The notes under the pieces were generated by a model, which was not told the origin of the DNA, ran no database searches, and saw nothing but the letters and a program-made list of their open reading frames with translations. Of a stretch of DNA of 64,000 nucleotides, positions 1-12,067 are shown piece by piece. Source of the DNA: Humulus lupulus (Eukaryota > Streptophyta > Magnoliopsida > Rosales > Cannabaceae); the NCBI RefSeq assembly GCF_963169125.1, contig NC_084800.1, forward strand, positions 142,100,397-142,164,396. The letters run 5' to 3'. A program made the position numbers and the translations under genes. Each line of letters begins with the position of its first letter. Position 1 is the first letter of the stretch.

Positions 1-1250
1 AAATTAAGGGGGAGCTCTGTCAAAATTTCTCCAAGTGTCTAAGATAAATCTAACGCTCCATCTAAGTGGTTTAAGACATTTTAGGCATGATTTGGATATG
101 AAATTTGATATAATATTTTATGGATATTTTAAATGATAGTTCAATGCTTTACTGCCATCATTATGATGTGAAATTCATGCCATTGTCAGGATAAGCACAT
201 CAACACCTAAGACACCACTTGTTACTCGGTGAAATATATTTTGGACAGAAGGTAAGTAAAGTACTCAACTGTAACACAAGAATTACATGTTATGTGAAAG
301 TATGTATTATATGAATATTTTGTGAGTAAGTGGTATTAACATACATTGACACTTCATCATAAATTTGTATACATGGAATAATAGTGATATGGTGAATTAT
401 TGTATGATATAAGACCATGCATGATATAATGATGATTAATTATGTGTGCCTCAGCAAGTTTTATGCAACATAAGAGTAAGTTGTAATAAGAAGTTTAAGT
501 TTGGTGCCAATGTTTTGAAAAGGAAAATGAAAGTGTAAGTAAGTGTAAACGGATGCCTATAGTTAGGCTCATAGTGGCAACCCAATAATTTGGGCTAGGT
601 TTTAGTGAACCAATTATATTGTTTGCCATGTTCCCGTTTTTATTTCTCCTCCATATGAGTTATTGTATATGTATTGAGACCACAGTGTGTGCCGCCTTAA
701 CTCTTGAGCCCGACAAGGCAACGATGGAATAAGGTTTTTAATGCGCCCTACTGTGGTGATGGCTAGCCGGAGGAGAACCCATGGGATTTTATATTATATG
801 TGTAACAAGCCCTGTAGGCATTGGCCTAATCAAACAGTGTGCACAATATTAAGGGGCCCAAATTTTAAAAAGAAGTTATGTATGCCCATTGACATTGAGT
901 AATCATTAGCATTGCATTCATTACTTTGCTTACTGAGCTTTAGGTTCATAATTCTCTTGTGTTGCAGGTAGAGAATGAAATGAGTGAATGACAAAGGAGA
1001 ACTGAAGCATGGTCCTGACCCTGATTTGTGCATATAAACATATCGAATATTTGTGGGTTATTTCAATTTATGAGTGTATATGTTTGTAATAAAGTGTGAA
1101 GTTATGTTTTGAAAATAAATTGGGTTACTTAATACTTATTAAGAATATGTTTGAGACACACTTTAAGTTTAATTTAAATAATGTGAAATAAGTTTTCGAA
1201 AAAAAAAATCCAGACTTCCGCTGAAAGTAATTATGATATAGTCTTAAAAT
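1..1250 (+). repeat. Probable truncated long LTR (3' portion)
   Basis: No credible coding region is present. The stretch resembles the long chromovirus-type LTRs elsewhere in this window: a donor-like GGTAAGTAAAG near 251 is followed some 700 bases later by a CTTACTGAGCTTTAGG block and an acceptor-like TTGCAGGTAGAG near 962-973, the same order seen in the LTRs at 4294, 22418 and 27519. The left end lies outside the window and I could not fix the right end, so family and boundaries are unsure. It could be ordinary intergenic DNA with chance matches. Confidence 0.35.
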
Positions 1251-1600
1251 GTAACACCTCAAATATGGTTTTAACTAAAATAAGTAAGGGTGCTGAACCA
1301 ATCAAGCCCTAAAGTTTCATAGCTTTTTTCAATAAGCATACTCTATATATATATATACACTAGATACAAGCAACATGCACGTTTATTTAGTTTTATTAAT
1401 TATTTTTAATAAATTTGTATCATTATTATATAAATTTCAAATAAATAAACAATATTATATATAAAAGAATGACATAAATATATTAAATGAAAAATTAAAC
1501 CAAAACATTCTTTGTGATTTTTTAACAATATATATAATATGATAACATTTTTAAACATAAATGATAAACCTAAGATTATGTATATGCTATTTTATAATAT
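1251..1600. other. AT-rich DNA with no gene seen
   Basis: The stretch holds only short A/T runs and a small TA microsatellite near 1345-1358. I see no open frame, RNA gene or element end. Confidence 0.5.
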
Positions 1601-2109
1601 TTAAATTTATATTAATATATGTATTAAATATCTAGTCTTGTATTATATATTATTATAATATTTTATAAGTGTTTATACTTTTTTGGACCCTGTGTTTTGT
1701 CTCATTACCTATTTAGACCCTGTGTTTTGACAAATTACTTTTTGGACCCTATGTTTTGTAAAATGGTTCAAATAGACCCTTAAACTCAATTTTGATGAAG
1801 AAAAAAATGAATATAACAACAGAGTTTTTAAGTTGAATGATTTTATTTTTGTTCTGGATTATTGGTTTGGTAAATTATTTGTGATTTCAGTTGAGAAAGC
1901 TTTGATCAAAATCGGGTTTAGGGTTCTATTTGAACCATTTTACAAAACATAGGATCCAAAAAATAATTTGTCAAAACACAGGGTCTAAACAGGTAATGAG
2001 ACAAAACACAGGGTCCAAAAAAGTATAAACCCTATTTGAATTTATATTAATATAATTATTAAATATCTAACTTTGTATTATATATTATTATAATAATGAT
2101 ATTTTATAA
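1601..2109 (+). repeat. Direct duplication flanking the foldback element
   Basis: The segment at 1601-1668 reappears at 2036-2109 in the same orientation with a few substitutions and a 6-base indel. Shared blocks include TATTAAATATCTA and TTGTATTATATATTATTATA. The two copies lie on either side of the inverted repeat at 1671-2030. They are far longer than a normal target-site duplication, so a local tandem duplication before or during insertion is likely. Confidence 0.75.
1671..2030. mobile_element. Foldback / MITE-like palindromic element
   Basis: Two arms of about 125 bases, 1671-1795 and about 1905-2030, are near-perfect reverse complements. Both begin GTTTATACTTTTTTGGACCC when read inward and share a TTTTGACAAATTA block. 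The spacer is about 110 bases and AT-rich. There is no coding capacity. Long terminal inverted repeats around a short core fit a non-autonomous foldback or Mutator-like MITE. I could not find a clean 8-10 base target duplication, so the superfamily is not assigned. Confidence 0.7.
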
Positions 2110-2764
2110 CATTTGAATTTAAATTTAAATTTAAATTTATATTAATATAATTAATAAATATTTATTTTTAATTAATTTTAAAGATATATTTTATTAAATA
2201 TTTAGAATATTCTATTAAATTAACAAAATAAACTGTTAAAACTAAGATTTTCCATTACCTATACACTTTTTATATATAAAAGAAATATAGATGATAAATT
2301 AGTATGAAATCTAACATTTCAAAATGTCACTGTTTCAACGAAAAAACGCAATTGTTTATGTGCTCTTAAAATCCAAACTAGAAAATATAAGAAATTTATA
2401 GCTGAAAACATTTTATAAATTTTATTTACAATAATAACGTCATTTTTTTTATTTAAAAAACTAACGAATTTTTATACTGTTTTAAAATATATATATATAT
2501 CACTCTCCATTTATATTCTTTCTCCTCTATTTTTCCACTTTTCTTATGTGAGATGCTATTGTTTCTTTTTTTTTTCTTTTAAAAGTTTTTTTTTTCATAT
2601 CAACAGTCTTCTCTCTTCTTCTTCATGTCTTTAAAACTTTTTTCAGTCACACTTTTGGTCGGTTAAGCTCAATAATTGTATCATCGCGACCCACTCTTCA
2701 AGGTGATCATTTTAATAAATGGGAAGCATATGTTTTTTCACCGTCGCCTAAGTAGATGACTAGA
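2110..2764. other. AT-rich DNA with no gene seen
   Basis: Homopolymer and TA-repeat rich sequence, including TA runs near 2488-2500 and pyrimidine-rich runs near 2560-2600. No supported gene or element end was found. Confidence 0.5.
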
Positions 2765-2929
2765 ATAAATGTTAGAATGTGGAAAGTGGTTTAGAAAGTA
2801 GAAAATGGTGCATGATAAGAAGCATGGGGTTCCATCTCAAAACCAATTGGTGATGAGTGGAGTAACCATGCTCTTATAAATGGTATGATGATTCCACATA
2901 CTTTCCATATGAGATTCTATTCTCTAACA

Positions 2930-2941
2930 TCTCCCCTCAAG
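2930..2941 (-). promoter_or_regulatory. TRIM polypurine tract
   Basis: On the minus strand this is a purine run next to the TG of the 3' LTR, the usual primer for plus-strand DNA synthesis. Confidence 0.8.
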
Positions 2942-3112
2942 ATGGTGGTTATTTTTGCTCACCAATCTTGGACGACTCGATCGTAAGTGGTTCTTTGACT
3001 CTTTTGGCTCTTTTCAGCTCACTATTCCCGAATCACAATGGGCTCTCTTGGATCTTTTTTTGGACTGGTTTTGGATTTGGATCGGATACAAACTCGTTAG
3101 AGTTTTATTTTG

Positions 3113-3124
3113 CTCATGATACCA
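3113..3124 (-). promoter_or_regulatory. TRIM primer-binding site
   Basis: The minus strand reads TGGTATCATGAG immediately after the 5' LTR end, close to the tRNA-Met primer site TGGTATCAGAGC common in plant copia elements and TRIMs. Confidence 0.85.
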
Positions 3125-3464
3125 TGTTAGAATGTAGAAAGTGGTTTAGAAAGTAGGAAATGATGCATGATAAGAAGCATGGGGTTCCATCTCAAAACCA
3201 ATTGGTGATGAGTGGAGTAACCATGCTCTTATAAATGATATAATGAGCCCATATACTTTCCATGTAGGATTCTATTCTCTAACAATAAACAACAACCTTT
3301 TAATTTCTTTTTCATACTTTGTTAACAAAAAAATAACTAAATTTAAACTTAAACAAAATTTAATATACCAAAATTTGTATTCTTATTTACATTTAAAAAA
3401 TAGTATTTTAAACGCTTTAAAGCTATTTTATAAACATTTCAAGTAATTTTTTTAAAATAGATTA

Positions 3465-4135
3465 TTTAGGATATTGTTTGGTAACTTTTAAATAGAATAT
3501 TAAAAACATGCTTTTTGGTAACTTACTATGTTTTTTGGTTGCTTTAAATTTGTAGTATACCAAAAATATTAGTCATATATCAAAAGGTAACCGATTGGTA
3601 TCTTAAATAATTTTAAAAGCAACAAAAATGTAGCTTTTAAAAGTAACTTTGCAGTATACTAAATAGTATCATTTTCTAATAAGTTATTAGTGGTAACTTT
3701 GAATTATAGAAGTAACTTTTAATACTATATGATGACTAATTAGTTTCTAAAATAGAATTGAAGGTAACATAAAAGTAACTTAAATAATAAGACATGTAAA
3801 TTATATGAGTGACTAAAAAAGTCTATTAAAAGTTCTGTGTAATATACTAAATTAATTTTTATTAATAAACTATATGGTAACTTATTATACTATATGATAA
3901 CTCATTAGTTTCTGAAATAATATTGAATGTTACCCAAATGTATCTTACATAATAAAATATCATAATATAACCTAAAAATAACTAAATAATATATTAAAAT
4001 GTCTACAAATAAGTTTTGGAGGTAACCAAAAGGTACTGAAATAATATGATTTAAAAATAAAACTTTTAATAAAAAAAGTGACCGATTGCTAACTTATCAC
4101 AATTATAAGTAACCAAAAGTTACTTTTGAAAACCT
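3465..4135. repeat. AT-rich region dense in GTAAC motifs
   Basis: The block GGTAACTT, AGTAACTT or GTAACC recurs about twenty times, mostly in one orientation. The flanks are ATTGTTTGGTAACTTTTA on the left and AAGTTACTTTTGAAAA on the right. This could be a decayed MITE or a degenerate short tandem repeat. No open frame or target duplication is visible. Confidence 0.45.
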
Positions 4136-4293
4136 AGAAAAATGAGAAACTGGAGATTTCAAGAGTGTTTCCAATTTAGATATATTATTTTTGGAATCAT
4201 GTATTTTTTGATGATGTGGCAAGATATTTTTGTAAATAAAAATTTGCAAGTGATTTTTGTAATTATTTTATGTTATATACATATAATTGTAAA

Positions 4294-7200
4294 TGTAATG
4301 CTCTGAAATCCCTAATGCGGTTTAATGGCTGGATTAGTAGGCCAGGAGGGCCATGACTGTTTAATTATGCCATTAAATGAATATATGCATGTTTATGTGA
4401 ATTATATTATAATATGATATTAAATACATGCATGTGGGTCCACATTTCATGACAGGGGTATTTTGGTAATTTGGCCTGTTGAGGGCGTAATTGTATATTT
4501 GTTTGCATGTCGGTGATATATTGTTGAGGTCACATTATAATGTGGATTGTTCAAGCTATTCGGCATGAGACGATCTTTGAATATTAAGTAGCGGTTTAGT
4601 CATAATGGGATTAAGTTCGAGGCTCAGGGTGAGTCTTGGGATGTTTTAATGATTAGAGCGTTGCTAGGAATAAAAGGATAACGGGATATGAATTATTGGT
4701 ATTTGGGAATATTGAGAATAGCAGGAATTGGAGGATGTTAATTATGATTAACGAAATAGGTTGGAAATGACGATTTTACCCTTGGGAGTTTTTAGAAACT
4801 CTTTATTTGACCTAGGGGCATTAAGGTCATTTGCCTTGGGATATGTATGACTTTGGTAACCTGTAGAAAATAGAACTAATAACAGAGCAAGGTTTCTCTC
4901 TCCCGTACATCATCCTCCCTCTATCTTCCTTTGGAATTTTTGGTCCCAAATTGAAGAATTAAGATAGGAAATCAAGGCTTGGAGGTTATAGACTTAGTTC
5001 ATCCATTAAAGAGGATCCAAAATCAGCTTGAGGTAAGAAATCGTCCATGAATTTTAAGTTATACTCTGTTTTTCTTATAGTTTTCAGCCTATGGATTTTG
5101 ATGTGGATAGTTGGAATTAATGGGAGTTTTTGTGTAAAATTGATTGGGTTTTGATGAGGGTGTGATGTAGATGAATTTTTGGGGTTGAATTGGATGTTTT
5201 GGTAAGGTTTGGGATTGATTTGGAAGGTTGGTTTCAAGGAGAATCGCAAGGAGGGAAAACCAGAAACCTTTCTGGTCTGAAGCTGGCGCCCTAGCGTTAT
5301 GTAGGGCAGAAAATAGCCCTCTCTGTTTCTGGGGCAGCGCCCCAGCACTAGTTGGCAGCGCCTAGGCGCTAGGTCAATTTCAGGGGATGTTATTTTTAGG
5401 GCTCGGGATGGTTTTTAAGGCTCGGGGGTTGGTTTCTTTACCCCTTTTGAGTAGATTGAGAGTCCCGAGAGTGAGGGATTGATCTCGGGAGTGTGGTTTT
5501 AGATTGTGAACATTTTATTAGTTTACTTTATTAATGATTTATAATTGGTTATGATTAGGGAACTGCTAAGGAATCTAAAGGTTGATCGTTCTCAAGGGTC
5601 GTTCTTATATTAATTCTCTCTCGAACCAGAGGTAAGAAAACTGCACCCCATATGTGACATGCATGGTTATTCTTGAGGCATGTTGAATGTTTAAATGTGG
5701 ACATGAATTGATTATTGAATGCTTAGCAAATCTTGCTCACTTGTGCATGATTGATTAGTGGTGAAAATGCACATTTGTTGATTTTAATTGTCAAAATAAA
5801 TTAAGTTTTAATTAATATTTTCATAGAATTAATATGATTTTATTTTTAAAATGAAAATATTTGATTAGAATTTAATTTATTGTTGTTTTGTAGGAATTAA
5901 AGTGCATTTTGGCATAGAGAAAAAGAAAGAAGAAATAAATAAATAAATAAAACAGAAGAAATGATGAAAAGTTGGTATTTTTGTAACTTGAAGCCCAAAC
6001 TAGGCCCAGGCGCGCCAGCCTCTTTCTCCACCTTCAGCGCCATGTGGCGCCCTCCCCTCGCGCCACGTGTCCTAGTCTATTCTCAATTCCATTCAGTCGC
6101 CCAAGCATCAATTATGCAATGTGACCATGAGCCATATCATATGCCATACGCCCCAGCATATTTCCTCACGCCCAAGTACACATGGAAGCCCAACTTGGCC
6201 CAGCAAAGCAGCAAGCCCAAGTGACCATCAGCCAAACCTTCCCAGCAGCCTACCTACGTGGCACTCCCTCATTGGCTGAAAATGGGTCAAAACCCTCTTG
6301 TGTCACCAGCCATGTTTTGTGGGTATTGGGCTCTGTAAATTGCTATTTTGAGCTTTTATAGATCATGTTTTTGTGGTATTTTGGAAAAAGAGCATTTTGA
6401 CTATACACAAAAATAGCTAGGGTAATATTAATAATAAGATTTGATTTTTCAAAATCATATTTTATTATTAATATTTCAGATTTATTTTGTAAACCCCAAA
6501 TTGTTGTTTAATTTTTTTTTAGTCCTTTTCTCCATCTATAAATAGGGACACTTTCTTTACATTTGGTATGTAATTTTTAGGTAGCAAAACTCTACCAAAT
6601 TTTTGTCTCATTTCTCATATTTTCTCTCTAGAATTTCATGAGAATGTCTAGCATAATAGGCTAACCTTCTTAGGAAGGTTATGATGATCCTATATGCACT
6701 ATGACTTTGTTTGGTATTTTTGATTCACCATGTACTTAAAGTTTATATATTTTAGTGATTTATTTTCTTTCATCTCTACTTTTTCATCTTATTATCTATA
6801 TTTATGTTTACTAATAGTATATAGATTTTGTCATGCACTTTCTATGTATTATCAAATTAGTGAAAATAATATAGATAATATCTTTATCATTTTCTCCATC
6901 TCACTCATATATATGTACTTTTGCTAAAATCTATATAGAATTAGTCATGCTCTTTCTATGTATTTTATAAATAGTAAAAGTAATATTTGTGTTAGGTTTT
7001 ATGTCCAATCTTTTATTGCATTATTGCCAATAGTATAATGTCATTTTTAGATTTATCATAAGATTCATCTCATCATTTCATGGTAAAGAATATTAATCAC
7101 TTGAATGCATTTTTGTGAAACATATTTGTGCTTTAATGTTAAATCTTCCAAATGAATAGTTGGGATGTGAACTATCCATTTGTGTAATTTTTGTGAATCA

Positions 7201-7668
7201 AATATCCAAATAATAATAATCAGTTGTTAATATTTTATATGCAATACTGTGTTTTCTTGCTGGGCTTTGGCTCATGGGTGCTATGTGGTGCAGGTAAAGG
7301 GAAAGAAAAGCTCACCCAGCCTTGAGTGGAGAGCTTAGGTGGTGATGTGTACATATGCGGCCGCTTGACCACCACAGCCAAGGAGTTCTCAGAGGAACTA
7401 GGGGGTTTACCCTATTTTTGTCGCTTAGGTCGGCGAGTTTGTAAATTTGAGACACTAGTGACCATTTTAAGTTTTAAATAACTTGTAAAAGTTTTTATGG
7501 GTCCATGAACAGTTTTATGTATTAAATAAAATATATTATTTCAATTTTTTTGGTTTTCCAGCTTAGCTTGTTAATAACACTTAGATGCATGTCTTTAACC
7601 AAAGGACTCGGGTAGCGAGTCAAATTTTTGGTTCACCGTAACTGTTCTGGGGTAACCAGGGTGTTACA
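4294..7668 (+). mobile_element. Solo LTR, chromovirus-type, with TSD
   Basis: The LTR begins TGTAATGCTC and ends GGTGTTACA. It is flanked by the 5-base duplication GTAAA at 4289-4293 and 7669-7673, with no internal region, so it is a solo LTR formed by LTR-LTR recombination. Its first 1.45 kb and last 0.45 kb match the antisense LTR at 24463-26837, which is attached to a chromodomain integrase fragment; this places it in a Ty3/gypsy Tekay/Del-like family by association. The middle, about 5750-7205, does not match that copy. Donor-like GGTAAGAAAA lies at 5631 and acceptor-like GTGCAG ends at 7293. Confidence 0.9.
5750..7205 (+). other. Non-homologous segment inside the solo LTR
   Basis: Homology to the LTR at 24463-26837 stops after CACTTGTGCATG and resumes at AATAATAATCAGTTG. 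The intervening 1.45 kb replaces a 0.5-kb segment in the other copy. It includes a TATA-like CTATAAATAGGG near 6535-6548 and GC-rich sequence near 6005-6070. It may be a nested insertion or a subfamily-specific U3/R segment. I saw no clear element ends. Confidence 0.5.
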
Positions 7669-7673
7669 GTAAA

Positions 7674-8135
7674 GATCCCAAAATATATTACAATAGTTTT
7701 ATAGAATAAATATATTAAACTATCCTTACTAAATTTTTTGAATTAGTTTTTGGAATTGAAATTGAGATGTATCTTCCTTACATATTAATAACTAGAAAAC
7801 ATAACTGCGTTCCACATAGTGTTTTTTAATTATTAAAAATATATTTTTTTAAATATTTTTTTGGGAGATTGTGGGGTAGTGATTCATTTTCACACTACTC
7901 GTACAACATACTCTTTATATGAACATATGAAAACATCTTGACCATAATTTTTTATTTCGTAATGGTGTTCACTGTTCATTATATAGCAAACCTCCAGTAG
8001 GTTTTTGAATTTTTTTGACAAATTAAAGTATCGAAAACAAGTTCAAAAAGCTTGTTATATATGTGCTTTTATTTATTATTATTATTATACGCTTAGCGTG
8101 CTTTTTTTTTTTTTTTATAAAAAGTCTAATGAATT
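7674..8135. other. AT-rich DNA with no gene seen
   Basis: Flank of the solo LTR. It holds poly-T and ATT repeats near 8070-8120 and no supported feature. Confidence 0.5.
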
Positions 8136-8139
8136 ATGT

Positions 8140-8925
8140 ATAAGAAAATTTATGTTTTGTGTAAGACTTATTTTGGCCGATTATCTATTTGAAACCTTTA
8201 TTTTTAAAAATTAAATTTTAGATCTCCTTTTTTGTCAAAAGGTTAAAAATTGGAATTGATAGAGTAATTATTTGAACACTGTATTTTTTCCAATTGCCGG
8301 TTTTGACCCTTTATTTTTTAAAATGAACCATTGGACCATGTATTTATTTAAAATGTTCAAACGTCTTATAAAAATTAAATTATATATTTATATACTTTTT
8401 GTTTTTTGTAAGAGTTGACACCATTTTTAACCTTGTATTTTAGTCGATTACCTGTTGGAACCTTTAATTTTTAAAATTAACTTGTGGACCTCAAGTTTTG
8501 TCAAAATGTTAAAATAGGAATAGATAGATTGATTATTTAAACACTATATTTTAGCCGATTACTCGTTTTAATTCTTTATTTTTAAAAATTAGCATTTGGA
8601 TCATATATTTATTCAAAAGGTTAACAATTCTTTATAAAAAGTAAATTATATAAATATATATAATTTATGTTTTCTATAAGGGTTCACACCACTTTGAACC
8701 TTGTATTTTAGCCGTTTACCTATTTGGACCCTTTATTTTTTTAAATTAACTTGTGGACCTTGTGTTTTGTCAAAATGTTAAAATATGAATATAAAGATAG
8801 ATTATTTGAACCAAGTATAATTTGGTTAATTACTCGTTTGGATATTTTATTATTAAAAACTAACATTTGGATCTTGTGTTTTGTTAAAAAAATTAAAATA
8901 TAAATAGATAGGTTTTATTATTATT
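8140..8925. repeat. Diverged tandem repeat, monomer about 268 bases
   Basis: The block TATTTTAGYCGATTACC recurs near 8172, 8440 and 8705, each followed by a TTTGGACCCTTTATTTTT-like block and a TTTTGTCAAAATGTTAAAAT-like block. This gives just under three monomers of 265-268 bases, each with two half-monomers of related sequence. The monomers have diverged at many positions. The wording resembles the arms of the foldback at 1671-2030, which suggests a common repeat source. Confidence 0.65.
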
Positions 8926-11215
8926 ATTATTATTACGTAATCTGCAGGCCTCAATCGATAAATTCTATCTACATTAATATTAATTTATATAATTTATCGT
9001 ATACGGTAGTTCAAGAAGAGATACATTATTATTATTACTTTAAATAATAACATGAGATTTTTATATGCAATATTATTAATTTAAATAATAACATCTTATA
9101 AATATCTTATTTTAATTTAACTAATGTGTAACTAAATTTATATTAATTAGTTACATGTAACTACATTTTTAAAAAAAAATTAGTTAATAAAAAGAATAAA
9201 AAAATTACTATTATTATGTTAATCCATAAAATGATTAAAAAAATTAGATTAAAGGAGAAAGTAGAAAGAGTGCTTTGAAGAGATTTTAGAGTATCACATA
9301 ATCGCATTGAAGCTCTTCTTTATATATATACTGGGTTGAAGCAACGTGGAATGTACGTTTACTTAATTTTAAAGTTATAAACAGGTTTATTCAACACATG
9401 TATTTATTTTTATTATATTTTTTAATTATCTTATAGATTTTTAATAAATAAACAATATCATTAAAAAATAAATAAAAGATGTTTAATAAAGTGTATGACA
9501 TAAATGTATTAAAAAAATTAGGGCAAAATATTATCTATAATGTTAATAAAAATTGGTTCACTTTTTTTCAAAAGTATATATATATATATATATAATGGAA
9601 TGAATAATAGTTTTATAGTATATATAAATATTTATATCAGTAATCTCTACATATGACATTTAAATACAACATTGACATTCATATATAAATTACAATAATA
9701 TTTAAAAATAAATTAATAATAGAAATAAAATAAGAATAGAAAAAGTCATAGTGTAGAGTAGTATATATGCATCAACTATTTTAATTAATTAATTAATTTT
9801 TGTTTGAGTTTATGTTTGCTTTAGCTTTTGAATTTGACAGTGACAACAAGAGATTATATATTAGATATATAATATAATATTATTATTATAGGTAGATTTT
9901 AAAGTTAAGTTTGTTGCTAGTTGATAGTAGATTATATTATATTATATATTTAATATGATATTATTATAATATGTGAAGTTTAAATTTCAATTTAATTAAA
10001 TTTTATTTAAGTTATAAAACATAAAGTTTTATTATTTTTAAATAATTATCATTATAAAATATCTCAAAAATACCTTATTTTAATTTGTATAATTATTTAT
10101 TTAATTTTATTTAAGTTTAATTTTAAGTCAATATCTCAAAAATATTTTATTTTAATTTATTTATTTATTAAATTTTATTTAAGTTTAAGTTATAGTATAA
10201 TTTACCGTTAAATAAAAAAATATTATATTAAATATAAAAATATTTCGTTAAAGTTAACGAAAACAAATAAAAACTGTCAAAATTAAGAAATTCTATTATC
10301 TACCCACATTTTATATTGAAGAAATATAGATTAGTCTTGGTCCGTACTTATTATTTATTTGCTCTGAATTTTATGTTGCGATGGTTGATTTTAATATAAA
10401 CTTTTCCGTTAAATAATCATTTTTCTTCGTTTGCCATGTGTAGCACGATATACCTTCTATCTAGAAATATATCAATATTTATGAAAAGTTTTTTTTTTCT
10501 CTCGAATTTCTTGTAGACTAGCTAGAAAGTTTTCCTTACTTTTTATCTTCTTCGATTATGACTTAAAATACATAAGTTAATTCCTATTTATTGATTTTTT
10601 TTCCTTTTTGAAAATGAAGTGTACAAGATATTAATTAGGTGTTAGGATGTTTGTGGGATCAGTCAATGTGTTTCACCACGTGGCTGATTGTGCATGGGTG
10701 AAAAGACAAGGAAGGTGGCTTCCTAAAATGTGTGTAGTTACTTAAAAAATAATAAAATGCCCACAACAATGAACACCCCTTACGAACGCAAATTGGTTGA
10801 ATTTGTGGGGCCGGCTTTTTCAGCGTTGGACTTGATTATTTCTCTTCATTTGTGTTCTGCTTGTGACTTTCTTCTAGAAGCTGTATTTTTTTTTTAATTT
10901 TTGGTAGAAATCCAGAAGCTGTATCTGAAATGCAGACAGTTATATAAAAGATTGAGAAAATTAAATTTATTGCTTAGGAATTATTCATAATCCAAATTTA
11001 AACTTTAAAATTCTTAAATCAGTCGAGTCGCAGGTTTTTTTATAATTTTTTTTTCTAACAGGAGTCGCACGGTATTTAATTCATATGTGATCGTAATATG
11101 TATAATGAACGTACAGATGTTTTCTCTGTTTTGACAAAACAAACATATACACAGTCCAAATGTTTAATCTTTTCGGAGGAAAAAAACAGCATAAAAAAAT
11201 AAAGGAAAATTAAGA
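8926..11215. other. AT-rich intergenic DNA with no gene seen
   Basis: The stretch has ATT repeats near 8917-8936, a TA microsatellite near 9577-9593 and many A/T runs. A slightly less AT-rich part at 10620-10920 has no open frame worth reporting. I found no TE protein remnant, RNA gene or element termini. Confidence 0.5.
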
Positions 11216-11217
11216 AA

Positions 11218-11635
11218 CATTGGTTGTATTTGATAAAATTTTTATTTTAAAATTTTTTAAACACAAAAATAGAAATATTATTTTATTTTTATTTCTTTAT
11301 TTTTAAAAAATAAAAAATATATTTGGTAACTATTTTTGTTTTTTGTTTTTAAAAACAAAAAATAATAAACGTGATTGATAACTTTTATTTTTATTTTTTG
11401 TTTAACAATATAATGTGTTGATTTGAATAAGAGAAGAAAAAAAAAGTTGAAAACCGTTTAAAAAAATTTTGAAAGTGAAAAAATTCTATTTTTAAAATTT
11501 AATAAAATTTAATTAAAATTTAAAAAAATAATAAATAAAAATAGAATTATCAAATATATTTTATGTTTAATTATCAAATTTTTAATTAATAAATAAAAAA
11601 TTATTTTTTTAAGTGTTACCAAACAATACCGTTAA
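11218..11635. mobile_element. Possible AT-rich MITE
   Basis: The left edge TTGGTTGTATTTGATAA and the reverse complement of the right edge, GGTATTGTTTGGTAACAC, are similar, and the interior is about 85% A+T with self-complementary A/T runs. This looks like a diverged non-autonomous element with imperfect terminal inverted repeats. No convincing target duplication was found. Confidence 0.35.
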
Positions 11636-11639
11636 CTTA

Positions 11640-12067
11640 TTTATCACCGAATACATATTTCCTTCTTCACCTACTGCTTAATAGACTATTAACCCTTATT
11701 TTCAGCAGTTTTATAGGGTTTATTGTATTTTTTATACTAATTTTCATTTAATTTTTTATTTTTTCACTGCCTCTCATCTTCACGTACGTTCTTCTCCCCT
11801 CCTGCTTCACCAATTTCAGTGCCATCCATACCACAACCCTCCTATTTCACCCACTTCTTATAACTTTTCCTTCTCTAAAGGTCTTTCTCTCTGTTGACCT
11901 TGAAGCTCTCAAATCTCAAACCCAATCAACATTTATGCTTCAGCGCCACTTGTTTATCTTTCTTTTAATCATTTTTCCCTTTCAATTAAGCAAATATGGG
12001 ATCTCTTGTAATAACTCAATTTAATTTTTATAAAATATAATTGTCTATGAATTATTTGAAACATGTG
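11640..12067. other. Intergenic DNA with no gene seen
   Basis: Mixed pyrimidine-rich sequence near 11760-11890 with no open frame, no recognised domain and no element end. Confidence 0.45.

Larger units (their letters stand above)
2770..3284 (-). mobile_element. Complete TRIM (miniature LTR retrotransposon)
   Basis: Two 160-base direct repeats, 2770-2929 and 3125-3284, begin TGTTAG and end CTAACA. They enclose 195 bases. Target duplications ATAAA lie at 2765-2769 and 3285-3289. On the minus strand a primer-binding site TGGTATCATGAG (complementary to the 3' end of initiator tRNA-Met) directly follows the LTR at 3125, at 3113-3124. A polypurine tract CTTGAGGGGAGA at 2930-2941 directly precedes the other LTR. 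With these four signals and no coding room, this is a non-autonomous terminal-repeat retrotransposon in miniature in minus orientation. The LTRs differ at roughly a dozen positions, so it is not very recent. Confidence 0.95.

Noticed and set aside
4986..5348. Minus-strand open frame of 120 codons in the solo LTR
   Set aside because: It lies within LTR sequence with no domain, and related LTRs do not keep the frame.
5960..6224. Plus-strand 87-codon frame in a GC-rich patch
   Set aside because: Low-information Pro/Ser/Ala/Gln content within the LTR insert; no domain and no conservation in the related LTR.
9577..9593. TA repeat as a promoter TATA box
   Set aside because: A simple microsatellite in AT-rich DNA with no gene downstream.
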